This document shows, in pieces, positions 44,007-52,177 of a DNA stretch of 64,000 nucleotides. The position numbers and the translations under genes are program-made. The notes under the pieces were generated by a model. The model searched no databases. It saw only the letters and a program-made list of their open reading frames with translations, and was not told where the DNA came from. This DNA comes from JBHFEI01 sp041928815 (GTDB lineage Bacteria; Pseudomonadota; Alphaproteobacteria; Rhizobiales; Rhizobiaceae): assembly GCF_041928815.1 (NCBI RefSeq), contig NZ_JBHFEI010000016.1:11136-75135 (forward strand), in the 5' to 3' direction. Positions within the stretch are counted from its first letter, which is position 1; every line of letters begins with the position of its first letter.

Positions 44007-44368
44007 GCTGCACTCGTCTTGAGTAGGTGATCCTGGACGAGCATCACCGTGCGCGCCGTCGAGATCTGCGTTTCCTCCATCCGGCCCAGGCGACCGGAAA
44101 GCTCGCTGATCGCCAGCCGGAGTTCCATGAATGCCTTCGCGTCAGGCAGGTGCTTCATGTCGCTTTCGAGCGATTGGGTGCGCTTGCTGAGTTCCGTCAC
44201 CGCCGCCATGAGCACCTTCATTTCTTCGGCATTGCGCTTCTGGAAGGTCTCCAGCTCGGAGGCGGTCTTGCGCGCGCTCGACGAGATGATCACCCACACG
44301 GAGGAGCTGACGGAGATCACCAGGGCGAGCAGGCCAAGCCAGGATTTGAGATTGTCCAGAAGGTCCAC
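44003..44368 (-). CDS. DUF2730-type membrane/coiled-coil protein (Mu gp25-like)
   Basis: 121 residues from GTG 44368, which has AAGGAA 9 bases upstream and clears the previous gene. One membrane helix (LGLLALVISVSSSVWVIIS) is followed by a coiled coil with TELSKRTQSLESDMKHLP. The open frame further upstream overlaps the neighbour and is not used. Possibly a spanin/holin accessory, by position after lysis genes. Confidence 0.65.
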   Translation of the reverse strand: MDLLDNLKSWLGLLALVISVSSSVWVIISSSARKTASELETFQKRNAEEMKVLMAAVTELSKRTQSLESDMKHLPDAKAFMELRLAISELSGRLGRMEETQISTARTVMLVQDHLLKTSAA

Positions 44369-44384
44369 AGGGCGAATTCCTTGG

Positions 44385-44765
44385 TCAGTACGCCCGAGGC
44401 GGTACGAAGATACAGATTGTCCGGCCGTCGTCCTTGCCGCCGATAGTGCACCAGTGGAACTCGCCGTCCGGAGAGTCCCGCACACGGGCATCGCGATAGC
44501 GCACGATCTCGCCGCTCGGCACGGTATAGCCGTCCGCGCCCTCCTTCACGCTGGCGCCCCGGACGGGCCGGCAGTCGTATCCCGAGCAGCACGAGAGCGG
44601 ATAGCTCCAGCCGGCCGGCGCGTCATGGGCGAACGCTGCCGGCATCAGAAACAGCCATAGCGCCGCAAGGATCTTGCCGAGCCCCAAACCGAACACAGCG
44701 CCGACGACCAGAACCGCAAGCCAGTAGATCAGGGCCTTCGCGGCCTGGATCGCGCGGCCGCTCAT
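44385..44765 (-). CDS. exported cysteine-rich phage protein
   Basis: 126 residues: two hydrophobic segments (LIYWLAVLVVGAVFGLG, ILAALWLFLMPAAFA) ending like a signal peptide, then a periplasmic-looking part with PLSCCSGYDCRPV and FHWCTIGGKDDGRTICIFVPP. Similar proteins occur in rhizobial phages. Sits in the lysis block, so an envelope role is plausible. Confidence 0.6.
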   Translation of the reverse strand: MSGRAIQAAKALIYWLAVLVVGAVFGLGLGKILAALWLFLMPAAFAHDAPAGWSYPLSCCSGYDCRPVRGASVKEGADGYTVPSGEIVRYRDARVRDSPDGEFHWCTIGGKDDGRTICIFVPPRAY

Positions 44766-45142
44766 ACCGGCTCTCCCGTCAAACCCGTCACCGCTTCCGC
44801 ACGGACGGGCTCGGGAGCCAGCATCGGGTCACGCCCCTGCGCCGCAATCTTGGGCGCGAGATACGTCTCGATATCCTCGTCATCCAGCCCGAAGTAGGCG
44901 AGCGCGTCGGGAACGGACCGCCGCACATAGAAGACGGCGTCATCCATGTCGCCATCGTCGAGCAGCAGCAGTTTAGCGGCGTTCGAAAGCGCCGATTGCA
45001 GCGCCTCGCGCCGCTTTGCCTCGATCTCGATGCCGGTCCAGCGCCGCCAGTACAGCAGCGCCACGCCGAGGATCACCGAGATCAGGAGGTCGATCAGATC
45101 CGGCAGGACCTGCATGATCTGCGCAAGCACGAGCTCTTTCAT
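44762..45142 (-). CDS. holin-like small membrane protein
   Basis: 126 residues from ATG 45142. The first 35 residues hold one strong membrane helix (LPDLIDLLISVILGVALLYW), then a soluble charged region. It overlaps the endolysin stop by 4 bases. Position and topology suggest a holin or lysis accessory; no family motif is decisive. Confidence 0.55.
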   Translation of the reverse strand: MKELVLAQIMQVLPDLIDLLISVILGVALLYWRRWTGIEIEAKRREALQSALSNAAKLLLLDDGDMDDAVFYVRRSVPDALAYFGLDDEDIETYLAPKIAAQGRDPMLAPEPVRAEAVTGLTGEPV

Positions 45143-45987
45143 GCGTCTTCCTTCGCGATGTAGGGTTCGATTGCCGCCCAGGTGTTGCGGCCGATGATGC
45201 CGTCGACGACGAGCCCACGCGCCCGTTGCAGGGTCTTCACGGCCCCCTCGGTGCCCGGCCCGAAGATCTCGTCGATGGTGAGCAGGTAGTGGCCGGCCGC
45301 TGCCAGCGCGCGCTGCGCGGTCTCGACGGCCTCGCCCTTCATCCCGCGCCGGAGCACCGGCCGGGACTGGATCTCGCTGAAACTGAGGATATCGGCGCCG
45401 ATGCGCGCCACTTCCGTCTTCGCCTTGCCGAGGTAGGCGGCGCGATCGGCAAGCCCGTTGCGGCCGCCATTCACGATCTTGGTCACCGCGACCAGGTCGT
45501 CGCGGTCGGCGATCACGTTGAGCGAGCGCGTCGACCAGTACCAGACCGCCGCCCACATCGCCCACGGCCATGTCGCCACGGCTTCGGGGTCGGCGACGAA
45601 ATCCGGGCAGTCATGCCCGGCCGAGCGCATCCAGGCGGTAAACCGGGCGTAGTTGTCCCGCCCGGTCAGCTGGATCGGCCCGCGTCCCTTGTACCGGGCG
45701 CCATCGCCCTTCTGGACATTGCCGAGATCCTCGCGTCCTTCGTAGGCCGCGCCCGACGCATATTCCTCGACCGCGCAGAAGCCATCGCTTTCATGCGCCA
45801 GCTGCGCGAGGAAATGCGCGATCCGCAGCGGCGTCGTCGCCTTGAGAAATTTGAGCGCCTCGGGCAGCAGCGGCCCCATGGCGGCGATGATCGCGGCCTG
45901 GCGCTTGGCCTTCACCCCGCCGATCTTCGGCGCGATGGCGCGCAGCACGGTTGCGCCGATGAGGTCGACAAGCTGGATGGATGACAC
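45139..45987 (-). CDS. endolysin: GH19-type muramidase/chitinase with peptidoglycan-binding domain
   Basis: 282 residues. The GH19 core has HFLAQLAHESDGF with a catalytic Glu, RYKGRGPIQLTGRDNY and KIVNGGRNGLADR. The last 75 residues (LRRGMKGEAVETAQRALAAAGHY ... GIIGRNTWAAI) are a peptidoglycan-binding repeat. There is no signal peptide, so a holin should release it. An activator-type promoter lies upstream. Confidence 0.9.
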   Translation of the reverse strand: MSSIQLVDLIGATVLRAIAPKIGGVKAKRQAAIIAAMGPLLPEALKFLKATTPLRIAHFLAQLAHESDGFCAVEEYASGAAYEGREDLGNVQKGDGARYKGRGPIQLTGRDNYARFTAWMRSAGHDCPDFVADPEAVATWPWAMWAAVWYWSTRSLNVIADRDDLVAVTKIVNGGRNGLADRAAYLGKAKTEVARIGADILSFSEIQSRPVLRRGMKGEAVETAQRALAAAGHYLLTIDEIFGPGTEGAVKTLQRARGLVVDGIIGRNTWAAIEPYIAKEDA

Positions 45988-46052
45988 GGCAGGCCCCGGA
46001 TGATGTCGCCGGCAGGTCCGGCATGGGGCGAAGGTGCACGATCTCGGCGCGA

Positions 46053-46080
46053 CGAAACATTCGCAACCCCCTTGGGGGTA
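46053..46080 (-). promoter_or_regulatory. middle/late promoter element before the endolysin gene
   Basis: ACCCCCTTGGGGGT (46066-46079), a 6-bp inverted repeat around TT, next to TTCGCAACC and GAAAC. It is 79 bases before the endolysin start and directly after the Mor-like gene. The same block recurs before the protease at 37954-37981. Confidence 0.65.
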
Positions 46081-46087
46081 ATCCGTC

Positions 46088-46432
46088 TCAGAGCGGGAGG
46101 GTAAGCTGCGTGCCCTTGTCCGAGAGCATGGCGCGGACGGTCACGTCGGTCACGTGCAGCGTCCGGGCGATCTCGACCACCGGCATGCCGCCGGCACGAA
46201 GCTTGTGCGCGATCCACGGCCGATTGATCGGTATGCGTACGATCGAGCGCGATCCGAGCCGCTGCGCCAGCGCCCGGACATTGTCCTGGCCGATAATACG
46301 GGCGAGATCGGAACGCGCCTGCGGATTGTCGGCAAGGTAGACGGGAGATCCGCCAAGGGCAAGGAGGAGCTCGACGGTCATCGTCTCCCCGAGGATCTCG
46401 ACATAGGGGACGATGTTCTGCGGCGTTTTCAT
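46088..46432 (-). CDS. Mor-family transcription activator
   Basis: 114 residues. ETMTVELLLALGGSPVYLADNP is the dimerisation block and GMPVVEIARTLHVTDVTVRAML the helix-turn-helix of Mor/C proteins, which activate Mu middle and late promoters by binding an inverted repeat near -43. Located at the end of the early genes, just before the first conserved promoter element. Start overlaps the next gene (ATGA). Confidence 0.88.
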   Translation of the reverse strand: MKTPQNIVPYVEILGETMTVELLLALGGSPVYLADNPQARSDLARIIGQDNVRALAQRLGSRSIVRIPINRPWIAHKLRAGGMPVVEIARTLHVTDVTVRAMLSDKGTQLTLPL

Positions 46433-46611
46433 CGGCGCCCGAGCTCCAGCTCCAGCGCAATCTGCCGCGCAGTCAGCAGCGCCACCGTCTTTTCCGTGCG
46501 GATGCGCGAATGCGGATCCATCCGCACGCGCTTCAGCCGCCGCAGCAACGCCTCGCGCTCGGCGCGGATGCGGCCGAGTTCCGCGCGGTCGAAGAGCGGC
46601 AGCGTGCCCAC
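46429..46611 (-). CDS. small phage protein, unknown
   Basis: 60 residues, Arg/Leu-rich helix (AELGRIRAEREALLRRLKRV). Overlaps the Mor-like gene start by 4 bases, so probably expressed. No function recognised. Confidence 0.55.
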   Translation of the reverse strand: MGTLPLFDRAELGRIRAEREALLRRLKRVRMDPHSRIRTEKTVALLTARQIALELELGRR

Positions 46612-46613
46612 GG

Positions 46614-46844
46614 TCAGAGCTCCGCGCCGGGTTGCGGGTGGATCACACCATGCGGGCCGAGCACGGTGACCACCGTCGCCCCGCGCAAAACCAGCTTGAC
46701 GCCCTCGATCTGCACCCCGACGGCGCCATGGATGACACCGCTCGCCGCCAGCCCCGAAATGTGCCGGCGGAAGAACTCGACGTCGAGCCCGTGCGCCCGC
46801 TCCAGATAGCGCAGCACGGCATGGTCGGTCACATGGATGATCAT
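46614..46844 (-). CDS. small phage protein, unknown
   Basis: 76 residues from ATG 46844: MIIHVTDHAVLRYLERAHGLDVEFFRRHI, then a beta-rich end. The HAVLRYLER start is common in rhizobial phage early proteins. The upstream in-frame extension overlaps the neighbour and is rejected. Confidence 0.6.
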   Translation of the reverse strand: MIIHVTDHAVLRYLERAHGLDVEFFRRHISGLAASGVIHGAVGVQIEGVKLVLRGATVVTVLGPHGVIHPQPGAEL

Positions 46845-47047
46845 CGCTCTTCCCCCTCTCGCTCGGCGATCGCCATCAGGTCGAGGGCGATGGTCGCCAT
46901 CTGGTGCGCGGCCGCCAGCGGCCCGACCAGCCGGGCGAGATCGGCGGCGGAGGTCTGCACGGCGTCCATCGCCGTCTCCACCTGGCATTCGGCGGCTGAG
47001 AGGATGCCCTGCATCAGCGTCTTGATGTTCGGCACGCGCGTGGTCAT
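46841..47047 (-). CDS. small phage protein, unknown
   Basis: 68 residues, mostly helical (LMQGILSAAECQVETAMDAVQ, MATIALDLMAIAEREG). Overlaps both neighbours by 4 bases. Function unknown. Confidence 0.55.
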   Translation of the reverse strand: MTTRVPNIKTLMQGILSAAECQVETAMDAVQTSAADLARLVGPLAAAHQMATIALDLMAIAEREGEER

Positions 47048-47661
47048 CGCGTCGCTCCCTTGAGCCCGCGAACCCGCTTGCCGAGCGCGTTCATAACCTT
47101 GACCCAGCCGGCCGTGTCGATCTGCTCGTAGTCGCAGCCCGCCAGATAGGACGCGGCGGATCGGAACTGCCGCCGGTCATCACCCAGAATTTCCCATTGC
47201 GCCCAGGCGATTTTCACGCCGTCCGGCTGGCCGCGATACTGGTCAGCCCAGACCACCCCGCCGTCCCGGGCAAGCCAGCCCTTGAGCCCCTCGATCGCCT
47301 TCCGCGCATCCTCGGCGTGATGAAGGAACCGGATATGATCCAGCCCGGTCTGCCGCTTGATGAAGGCGAGCATCGCCGTGTCGTCGCGGTCCTGCACAAT
47401 CCCGAGGTTCCAGCCGGCGATCCACAGCGCCTGCATCTTCTTGGCATACTTGCCCGTAAGTTGCTGCCGGCCGCCGGCCTTGCCTTCCGCTGGCCTAAAG
47501 CCCTCATTGCGGAAAACGGTGATGACGCGCTGGCGCTCATCCTCGGTCATCTCCTTGGCCGAGCTCTTGCCGGTGATGATGCGCAGCTTCGCGCGGTAGG
47601 TGTCGTCGTCCAGGCCAAGCTGCTTCTGCGCGGTTTTGATGGCGGCGATGGAGGAGGTCAC
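47044..47661 (-). CDS. gp16-like protein (DUF1018)
   Basis: 205 residues. IAAIKTAQKQLGLDDDTYRAKLRIITGKSSAKEMTEDE is the DUF1018 signature, with KYAKKMQALWIAGWNLGIV in the middle. Mu gp16 homologues are last early genes before mor; proposed regulatory role unproven. Confidence 0.85.
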   Translation of the reverse strand: MTSSIAAIKTAQKQLGLDDDTYRAKLRIITGKSSAKEMTEDERQRVITVFRNEGFRPAEGKAGGRQQLTGKYAKKMQALWIAGWNLGIVQDRDDTAMLAFIKRQTGLDHIRFLHHAEDARKAIEGLKGWLARDGGVVWADQYRGQPDGVKIAWAQWEILGDDRRQFRSAASYLAGCDYEQIDTAGWVKVMNALGKRVRGLKGATR

Positions 47662-48134
47662 AGCCCAGCCTCCTCCAGCAACTCCGCCGCGCGCTCGGAA
47701 AGATCCGGGCGGAAAAATCCGAGGCGCAGCTCCAGCGGCGAATGATAGCCGCCGGGCTCGTCACGGCCGGTCATCAGCGGCGTGTCCACGATGGCGGCAA
47801 GGCACTGCGCCAGCCGCTGTTCCAGGGTCTCCTCATGCGGGATGTTCATCCCGAGCTCCGCGTCGACGGCGCGGTCGAGATCCTCGCCAGTGATGATCTT
47901 CCCGTGGCCAGGCCGACCGGCATAGACGCCTCCGACGAGCACATCGACCGGACGCGCCAACCGATCCCTCAGAAAGCGATAACGCCGGGCGTCGTCTTCA
48001 AGCGCCTTCTGCCGGGCGTCCTGGCACAGCGAGCAGGTTTCGTCGTCGGCCTTGCAGACCGGCTCCCCTTCGTATGTCAGGATGATACCCGGCTGGAGCA
48101 CGAGGCCGCATTCCTTGCATTGCCACTCGCTCAT
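47658..48134 (-). CDS. zinc-ribbon early phage protein
   Basis: 158 residues from ATG 48134 (MSEWQCKECGLVLQPG). Cys pairs CKEC and CSLCQD could bind zinc; the rest includes RYRFLRDRLARPVDVL found in other rhizobial phage proteins. Role unknown. Confidence 0.6.
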   Translation of the reverse strand: MSEWQCKECGLVLQPGIILTYEGEPVCKADDETCSLCQDARQKALEDDARRYRFLRDRLARPVDVLVGGVYAGRPGHGKIITGEDLDRAVDAELGMNIPHEETLEQRLAQCLAAIVDTPLMTGRDEPGGYHSPLELRLGFFRPDLSERAAELLEEAGL

Positions 48135-48241
48135 GCGCTTGCCCCCGCGAACAACGCACGCCCGTCCGCGCCGCCCCTTGCCCAGCTTCCCGGTATCGTG
48201 GCAGCATGGAATGGGGAGCAACCCTGAAGAGGGAATTTCAG

Positions 48242-48601
48242 ATGGAAGGCTTGATCGGTGTCGCGATCATTCTTGCGTATGTCATCGGTTTTGCCACGCT
48301 GTGCGGCAGTATCTTCGAAGGCAAGGGCTATGAGCGGGGCGTTGGAAACCTTGTAGGAGGGCTTCTCGGGATTTTTGGGCTTCTCATCGCGGTTGTGCTG
48401 CCCGACCGCATCAAGCGGAAAGCCTACGAAGAGCAGGCCCGCAGCGCGGCGGCCGTCCAGATGGCCATGGCGACCAACATCGAGAAAATCGCCAGCCGGC
48501 CCGAGACCGCCGGCACCAAGATCTGCCCGGACTGCGCCGAGGCCGTGAAGCTGGATGCCCGCATCTGCCGGTTCTGCCGGCATGAATTCGCTTCCGCCTG
48601 A
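48242..48601 (+). CDS. opposite-strand membrane protein with zinc ribbon (moron-like)
   Basis: 119 residues, the only convincing plus-strand gene within the early block. Two membrane helices (GLIGVAIILAYVIGFATLC, GLLGIFGLLIAVVLP) are followed by a helix and a C-terminal ribbon CPDCAEAVKLDARICRFCRHEF, a double-zinc-ribbon type motif. ATG 48242 has GAGGG upstream; an earlier ATG at 48206 overlaps the neighbour more. Probably expressed from the prophage independently of lytic genes. Confidence 0.6.
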   Translation: MEGLIGVAIILAYVIGFATLCGSIFEGKGYERGVGNLVGGLLGIFGLLIAVVLPDRIKRKAYEEQARSAAAVQMAMATNIEKIASRPETAGTKICPDCAEAVKLDARICRFCRHEFASA

Positions 48602-48615
48602 TCGCTGCTGCCGTC

Positions 48616-48891
48616 TCATGCCGCACCTGCCTTGCTGGCGGCCAATGCGGCGCCCAGCTCGTCGTTGAGATGCGCGGCGGCCAGCGTCGAGGGCCCGGCG
48701 CAATGCACCTGCGGCTCGATCGGCTCGCCGCCATAAGTGACGAAAACCGATCCGCAATCGAAAAACGCTTTCTCCGTCCCGTTCGGGTTTCCTGTCCCTC
48801 CGATCCGGCGTGCGCCGCACACCGGGCAGTTGGAGAGGTTGACGATGGCCTTCGCGCGGGCGCGTCGGATGGCATCCATAAGGTCGGACAT
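48616..48891 (-). CDS. small early phage protein with Cys pair
   Basis: 91 residues: MSDLMDAIRRARAKAIVNLSNCPVCGARRIGG. One CPVCGxRR knuckle. It overlaps its upstream neighbour by one base. Unknown role. Confidence 0.5.
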   Translation of the reverse strand: MSDLMDAIRRARAKAIVNLSNCPVCGARRIGGTGNPNGTEKAFFDCGSVFVTYGGEPIEPQVHCAGPSTLAAAHLNDELGAALAASKAGAA

Positions 48892-49154
48892 CAGAGGCTC
48901 CCTCCCGCGTTCTGGTCCGTCGCGGCCAGCATCTGGATGGCCGCAAGCCGGATGTCTCCGCGATGATCATGCGGTTGTGCTGCCAGCAGCAGGATCGCAG
49001 CGAGGCGCACGTCGCAGTCCTGGACCTGCCTTTCCAGCGTGGCCACGCGGTGCTGAGAAAACTCCAGCGTGGCCTTCACCTCACGCACCTCGCGGTGCAG
49101 CCGGAGGTTCTCGCGCTCTTTTTCTTCAAAAGCTCTCGCGGCATCCGACATCAC
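48891..49154 (-). CDS. coiled-coil early phage protein
   Basis: 87 residues; heptad-like region (AFEEKERENLRLHREVREVKATLEF). No recognised family. Tightly packed between neighbours, supporting reality. Confidence 0.5.
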   Translation of the reverse strand: MMSDAARAFEEKERENLRLHREVREVKATLEFSQHRVATLERQVQDCDVRLAAILLLAAQPHDHRGDIRLAAIQMLAATDQNAGGSL

Positions 49155-49477
49155 ACGCGCTCCTTCTCGCCGGACGTCTGGATAAAACCCGTCTTGTCGA
49201 GCTTGCGGCGCGCGGCGGCCATCCAGTTGTTCAGCGCGCCGTGCATGCCGCCCGTCGAGGTCGAGCGCACGCCCATGATGCTGACCTTGGTGACGTCACC
49301 GCGTTCGATGATTTTCGCCTTGGGAAGGTCACGTTCGATGATGCGGGCCAGCCCTGTAAAGCCGAGCTGGCGCTTGCTCCACGCCGCCTCCCACCCGTCC
49401 TGCCCATGCGGTATCGACGGGGGCATCTTGGCGATCCCGTCCTTGATGTACTTGATGCAGTCGATGAGGTCGGTCAT
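49151..49477 (-). CDS. early phage protein, unknown
   Basis: 108 residues: MTDLIDCIKYIKDGIAKMPPSIPHGQDGWEAAWSKRQLG. No motif recognised. Overlaps the next gene by 4 bases. Confidence 0.55.
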   Translation of the reverse strand: MTDLIDCIKYIKDGIAKMPPSIPHGQDGWEAAWSKRQLGFTGLARIIERDLPKAKIIERGDVTKVSIMGVRSTSTGGMHGALNNWMAAARRKLDKTGFIQTSGEKERV

Positions 49478-49487
49478 CGTCTCGCCC

Positions 49488-50138
49488 TCACGCCTTCGCC
49501 AGATCGATGGTCACTGCTGTCCAGCCGTCGGTCACCTTGGCGCGCCGGTAGAAGCGGACATATTCCTTCGACCCCGTCACGCGCATGGCGTCGCGGATCG
49601 CGTCCATGGCGCGCTGCCAGCGCGCATCCTCGATCTGGTGACGCATCAGCATAAAGATCTCGGAACGGTTGATCTTGCCTTCTTTGTCGGTGTTGAAGGC
49701 GCGCGTCACGATCGACTGGATCTCCGGCCGGCTTTCCGCTGACCATTCGTTCAGGCATTCGTCGATCAGCGTCTTTGCGATCTGAAGCTCGGCGCCGAAG
49801 TCCACCTGGTCCTGCACCTGCACCTGAACGCGCATCAGTCCGTCATAGCTCTGATAGGTGCGGTTGCCTTTCTTGCCGCCGATCTTCGCGCCGTATTCCT
49901 GCGCGATCAGAGCGTCGAGCGACCCGAGGTCGGTCATCGTGTGCCCGCGAAATCGGGCGATCTGGCTGGAGAGCGCGGTGGCGAATTCCATCACCTTGCG
50001 CACCAGCTCGTCTTCCAGCTTGTGCTGCGGCTTTACCATCGACAGCGGCGTGAACCCGCCGGTCGCATCGGCCATGAACTCGCGGCCGTTGATGACGATG
50101 ACACCGTCGTCGCGGTCTTCCATGATCACTGCATCCAT
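49488..50138 (-). CDS. DUF3164 early phage protein
   Basis: 216 residues. GGFTPLSMVKPQHKLEDELVRKVMEFATALSSQIARFR and KIGGKKGNRTYQSYDGLMRVQVQ match DUF3164 proteins, standard in the early regions of Mu-like phages. Function unknown. Confidence 0.8.
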   Translation of the reverse strand: MDAVIMEDRDDGVIVINGREFMADATGGFTPLSMVKPQHKLEDELVRKVMEFATALSSQIARFRGHTMTDLGSLDALIAQEYGAKIGGKKGNRTYQSYDGLMRVQVQVQDQVDFGAELQIAKTLIDECLNEWSAESRPEIQSIVTRAFNTDKEGKINRSEIFMLMRHQIEDARWQRAMDAIRDAMRVTGSKEYVRFYRRAKVTDGWTAVTIDLAKA

Positions 50139-50152
50139 GGTTCAAAGCTCCT

Positions 50153-50443
50153 TCAAAGCTCGCTTGCGGCGCGCCGGAGACCGGCGGCGGCGGCGATGAG
50201 TTTCTTCAGCGTTCGCGTCTCGTCGGCGGAATACTGTGCGGCATCATGGTCGGCCGAAGCCTCGGCAACCGCCCGCATCGCCTTGTCCAGGGCTTCAAGC
50301 CGCGACCGCCGCCGCCCGTCGCGGCGCGCCATCTCGTCAAGCTTGCCGCGCAGCCGGATTTCGACGATCTCGTCGACCTCCGGCCGGAACTGTTCGAGCA
50401 GCGCCTCGACATCGACGCGCAGGGTGAGCTCACCGGTCTTCAT
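50153..50443 (-). CDS. small early phage protein
   Basis: 96 residues, mostly helical and charged. Start ATG 50443; overlaps its neighbour by 4 bases. Unknown function. Confidence 0.5.
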   Translation of the reverse strand: MKTGELTLRVDVEALLEQFRPEVDEIVEIRLRGKLDEMARRDGRRRSRLEALDKAMRAVAEASADHDAAQYSADETRTLKKLIAAAAGLRRAASEL

Positions 50444-50769
50444 GCCGCCCCCCCTTCACCATCGCTAGGCCACGAGGCCAGGGGCTTCCGGACAGGAAAC
50501 AGCGTGACGTTGCTGCCCGTTGCAGAGGCAATCGCATTGATGGTCGCCGCTGTTTGGCGGTTGTCACGCGCGCCCGTGTTTCGGTCGAGCGCCGCTGTAA
50601 GGATTGATACCTCTTCTTCGGTGTTGAGCACGAGTTCCAGGATCGTGGTCAGCTGCTGCGCGAACACGATGGTCTGTTCGCTATCGAGCCTGATCCCGCC
50701 ATGAGCAGCACCACGGATATTGTCGCGAATTGCCTTCAGACGTTGGGATGCCGGTGCACAGGCTCTCAT
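50440..50769 (-). CDS. small early phage protein
   Basis: 109 residues; MRACAPASQRLKAIRDNIRGAAHGGIRLDSEQT, helical. No motif recognised. Overlaps both neighbours slightly. Confidence 0.5.
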   Translation of the reverse strand: MRACAPASQRLKAIRDNIRGAAHGGIRLDSEQTIVFAQQLTTILELVLNTEEEVSILTAALDRNTGARDNRQTAATINAIASATGSNVTLFPVRKPLASWPSDGEGGAA

Positions 50770-51065
50770 TTGCTGCGCCCTCCGAAGTCTGGGCGAACGA
50801 CTTTGCCGCCGGGATCACGCACAAGGCTGTTGAGTTGGGCAGAAGCCTCGTCTTCGACGACAAGCCGGCCGATGCGGCCGGCCTCGACGAGGCGAAGCGC
50901 TGCGGCCTCACGCTCGACGGCAAGCATCTGCCGCCGCACCGCGCCGAGCTGGTCGATGAGCAGGTTGAAGGCCTGGTGCTGAAGGATCACCTCCTCCGCC
51001 GCGCGGTGGATGGCAAGGCCGTCGATAATACTCTCGAGGTTCTGGCTGGGAGAAAGGAGGAGCAT
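50766..51065 (-). CDS. small early phage protein after MuB
   Basis: 99 residues from ATG 51065 (MLLLSPSQNLESIIDGLAIHRAAEEVILQHQ), whose first base is the last of the MuB gene stop region, so coupled to it. The longer open frame upstream lies inside MuB and is rejected. Function unknown. Confidence 0.55.
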   Translation of the reverse strand: MLLLSPSQNLESIIDGLAIHRAAEEVILQHQAFNLLIDQLGAVRRQMLAVEREAAALRLVEAGRIGRLVVEDEASAQLNSLVRDPGGKVVRPDFGGRSK

Positions 51066-52093
51066 CAGATGTCCTCCACGTCGCGGTTGCGCCATGCGGC
51101 TTCGAGGTGCTTGCGTTGCAGCGGCTCGCCACTGCCCTGCATGGCGAGATGGGCGATCTTGATCGTCCGGTCGATCTGCCGCAGCGCGCCGCCCTTCATG
51201 CCAAGCGCGGTCAGGAAGCGGATGCAGTCGGCATCGTCGATCCCCCAAGCGGCAATGAAGTCCCGCACATCTTCCGCGCGGCCAGGGTCGCGCTTCAGGT
51301 TCTTGTCGAGCCGGCTGACGATCTGGTCGCGGCTGGCGGCGTGGGCGCCGGCCTGGGCCATCTTCTTGCGGATCTCGGAATTGCCGACAAGCGCAAGGCC
51401 GATATTGAAGACGTCGGAGAAGTAGCGGAACTGGTTCACGCTCTCACCGTCGGCATGCTGCGCCTCGTCGATGATCAGCAGGGCCTGCTCACCGCCGCGC
51501 GAAAGCCGCTCGCCGATCATCTCGACCAGCTCGGCCTGGTTGAACACGCGCACGCTGAGGCGTCGGGCCAACTGGTTCATCGCCCCGTGCACCGTCTTCA
51601 CCTTCGGATGCAGGGTAACCATGTGCACGTGCGGTCGCGTCCGCTGATATTCGCGGCACGCCACGGTCTTTCCGCGACCGGCATCGAGCGTCACGGTCAC
51701 GAAGCCGCGCATGGTCTGGGCCAGCTTCAAAGTCTCGTGAATGGCAACGGCGGCCCTTGTCTTGAAGAACATCGGGCTGTCCGGCATGCCGGCCATCAGC
51801 CCGGCGCTTTCCTCGACAGCATCGAGCCAGCGGCGCACGATGGCGTTCTGGTTGTCGAGCACGCCGAGCAGCGTTCCGGACAGCCATTGCGAGAAAGAGC
51901 TTTCCGCCATGCCAATGCGGTTCGCGGTGGCCGTCTTCGTCCATCCGTTGCGCTGCGCAATGTCGGCGACACGCGGCCGAAGCTCTTCCCAGACGACGAT
52001 GTCGGCGGGTGAATGCTTGGCGACGAACCTCGCGTTTGGCTCGGGAAGATCCCAGGCGCCCCCGCCGGGGCTTGTGTTGAGAAAATCAAGCAT
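51065..52093 (-). CDS. MuB-type AAA ATPase, transposition target selector
   Basis: 342 residues. The N-terminal helix-turn-helix is around ATANRIGMAESSFSQWLSG, Walker A is DAGRGKT near 142, Walker B LLIIDEAQHAD near 205, and ALVGNSEIRKKM sensor region. MuB-type proteins bind DNA cooperatively with ATP, choose target sites and stimulate the transposase. Located immediately downstream of the transposase gene. Confidence 0.92.
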   Translation of the reverse strand: MLDFLNTSPGGGAWDLPEPNARFVAKHSPADIVVWEELRPRVADIAQRNGWTKTATANRIGMAESSFSQWLSGTLLGVLDNQNAIVRRWLDAVEESAGLMAGMPDSPMFFKTRAAVAIHETLKLAQTMRGFVTVTLDAGRGKTVACREYQRTRPHVHMVTLHPKVKTVHGAMNQLARRLSVRVFNQAELVEMIGERLSRGGEQALLIIDEAQHADGESVNQFRYFSDVFNIGLALVGNSEIRKKMAQAGAHAASRDQIVSRLDKNLKRDPGRAEDVRDFIAAWGIDDADCIRFLTALGMKGGALRQIDRTIKIAHLAMQGSGEPLQRKHLEAAWRNRDVEDI

Positions 52094-52132
52094 TACAATC
52101 GTTCCTGTGTGATGCCCTTAGCGGGCGTTGTT

Positions 52133-52162
52133 GGGCGGGATGTTTCATCCCGCCCTTTTTTT
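52133..52162 (+). terminator. rho-independent terminator facing against the operon
   Basis: GGGCGGGAT (52133-52141) pairs with ATCCCGCCC (52147-52155) and is followed by seven T residues on the plus strand. It lies in the gap between MuA and MuB, which both read minus, so it should stop rightward antisense transcripts. Confidence 0.7.
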
Positions 52163-52177
52163 CAGGAACCGTACGAA

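Noticed and set aside
44762..45571. 269-residue protein
   Set aside because: Its first half is an out-of-frame reading of the endolysin gene; the real start is ATG 45142.
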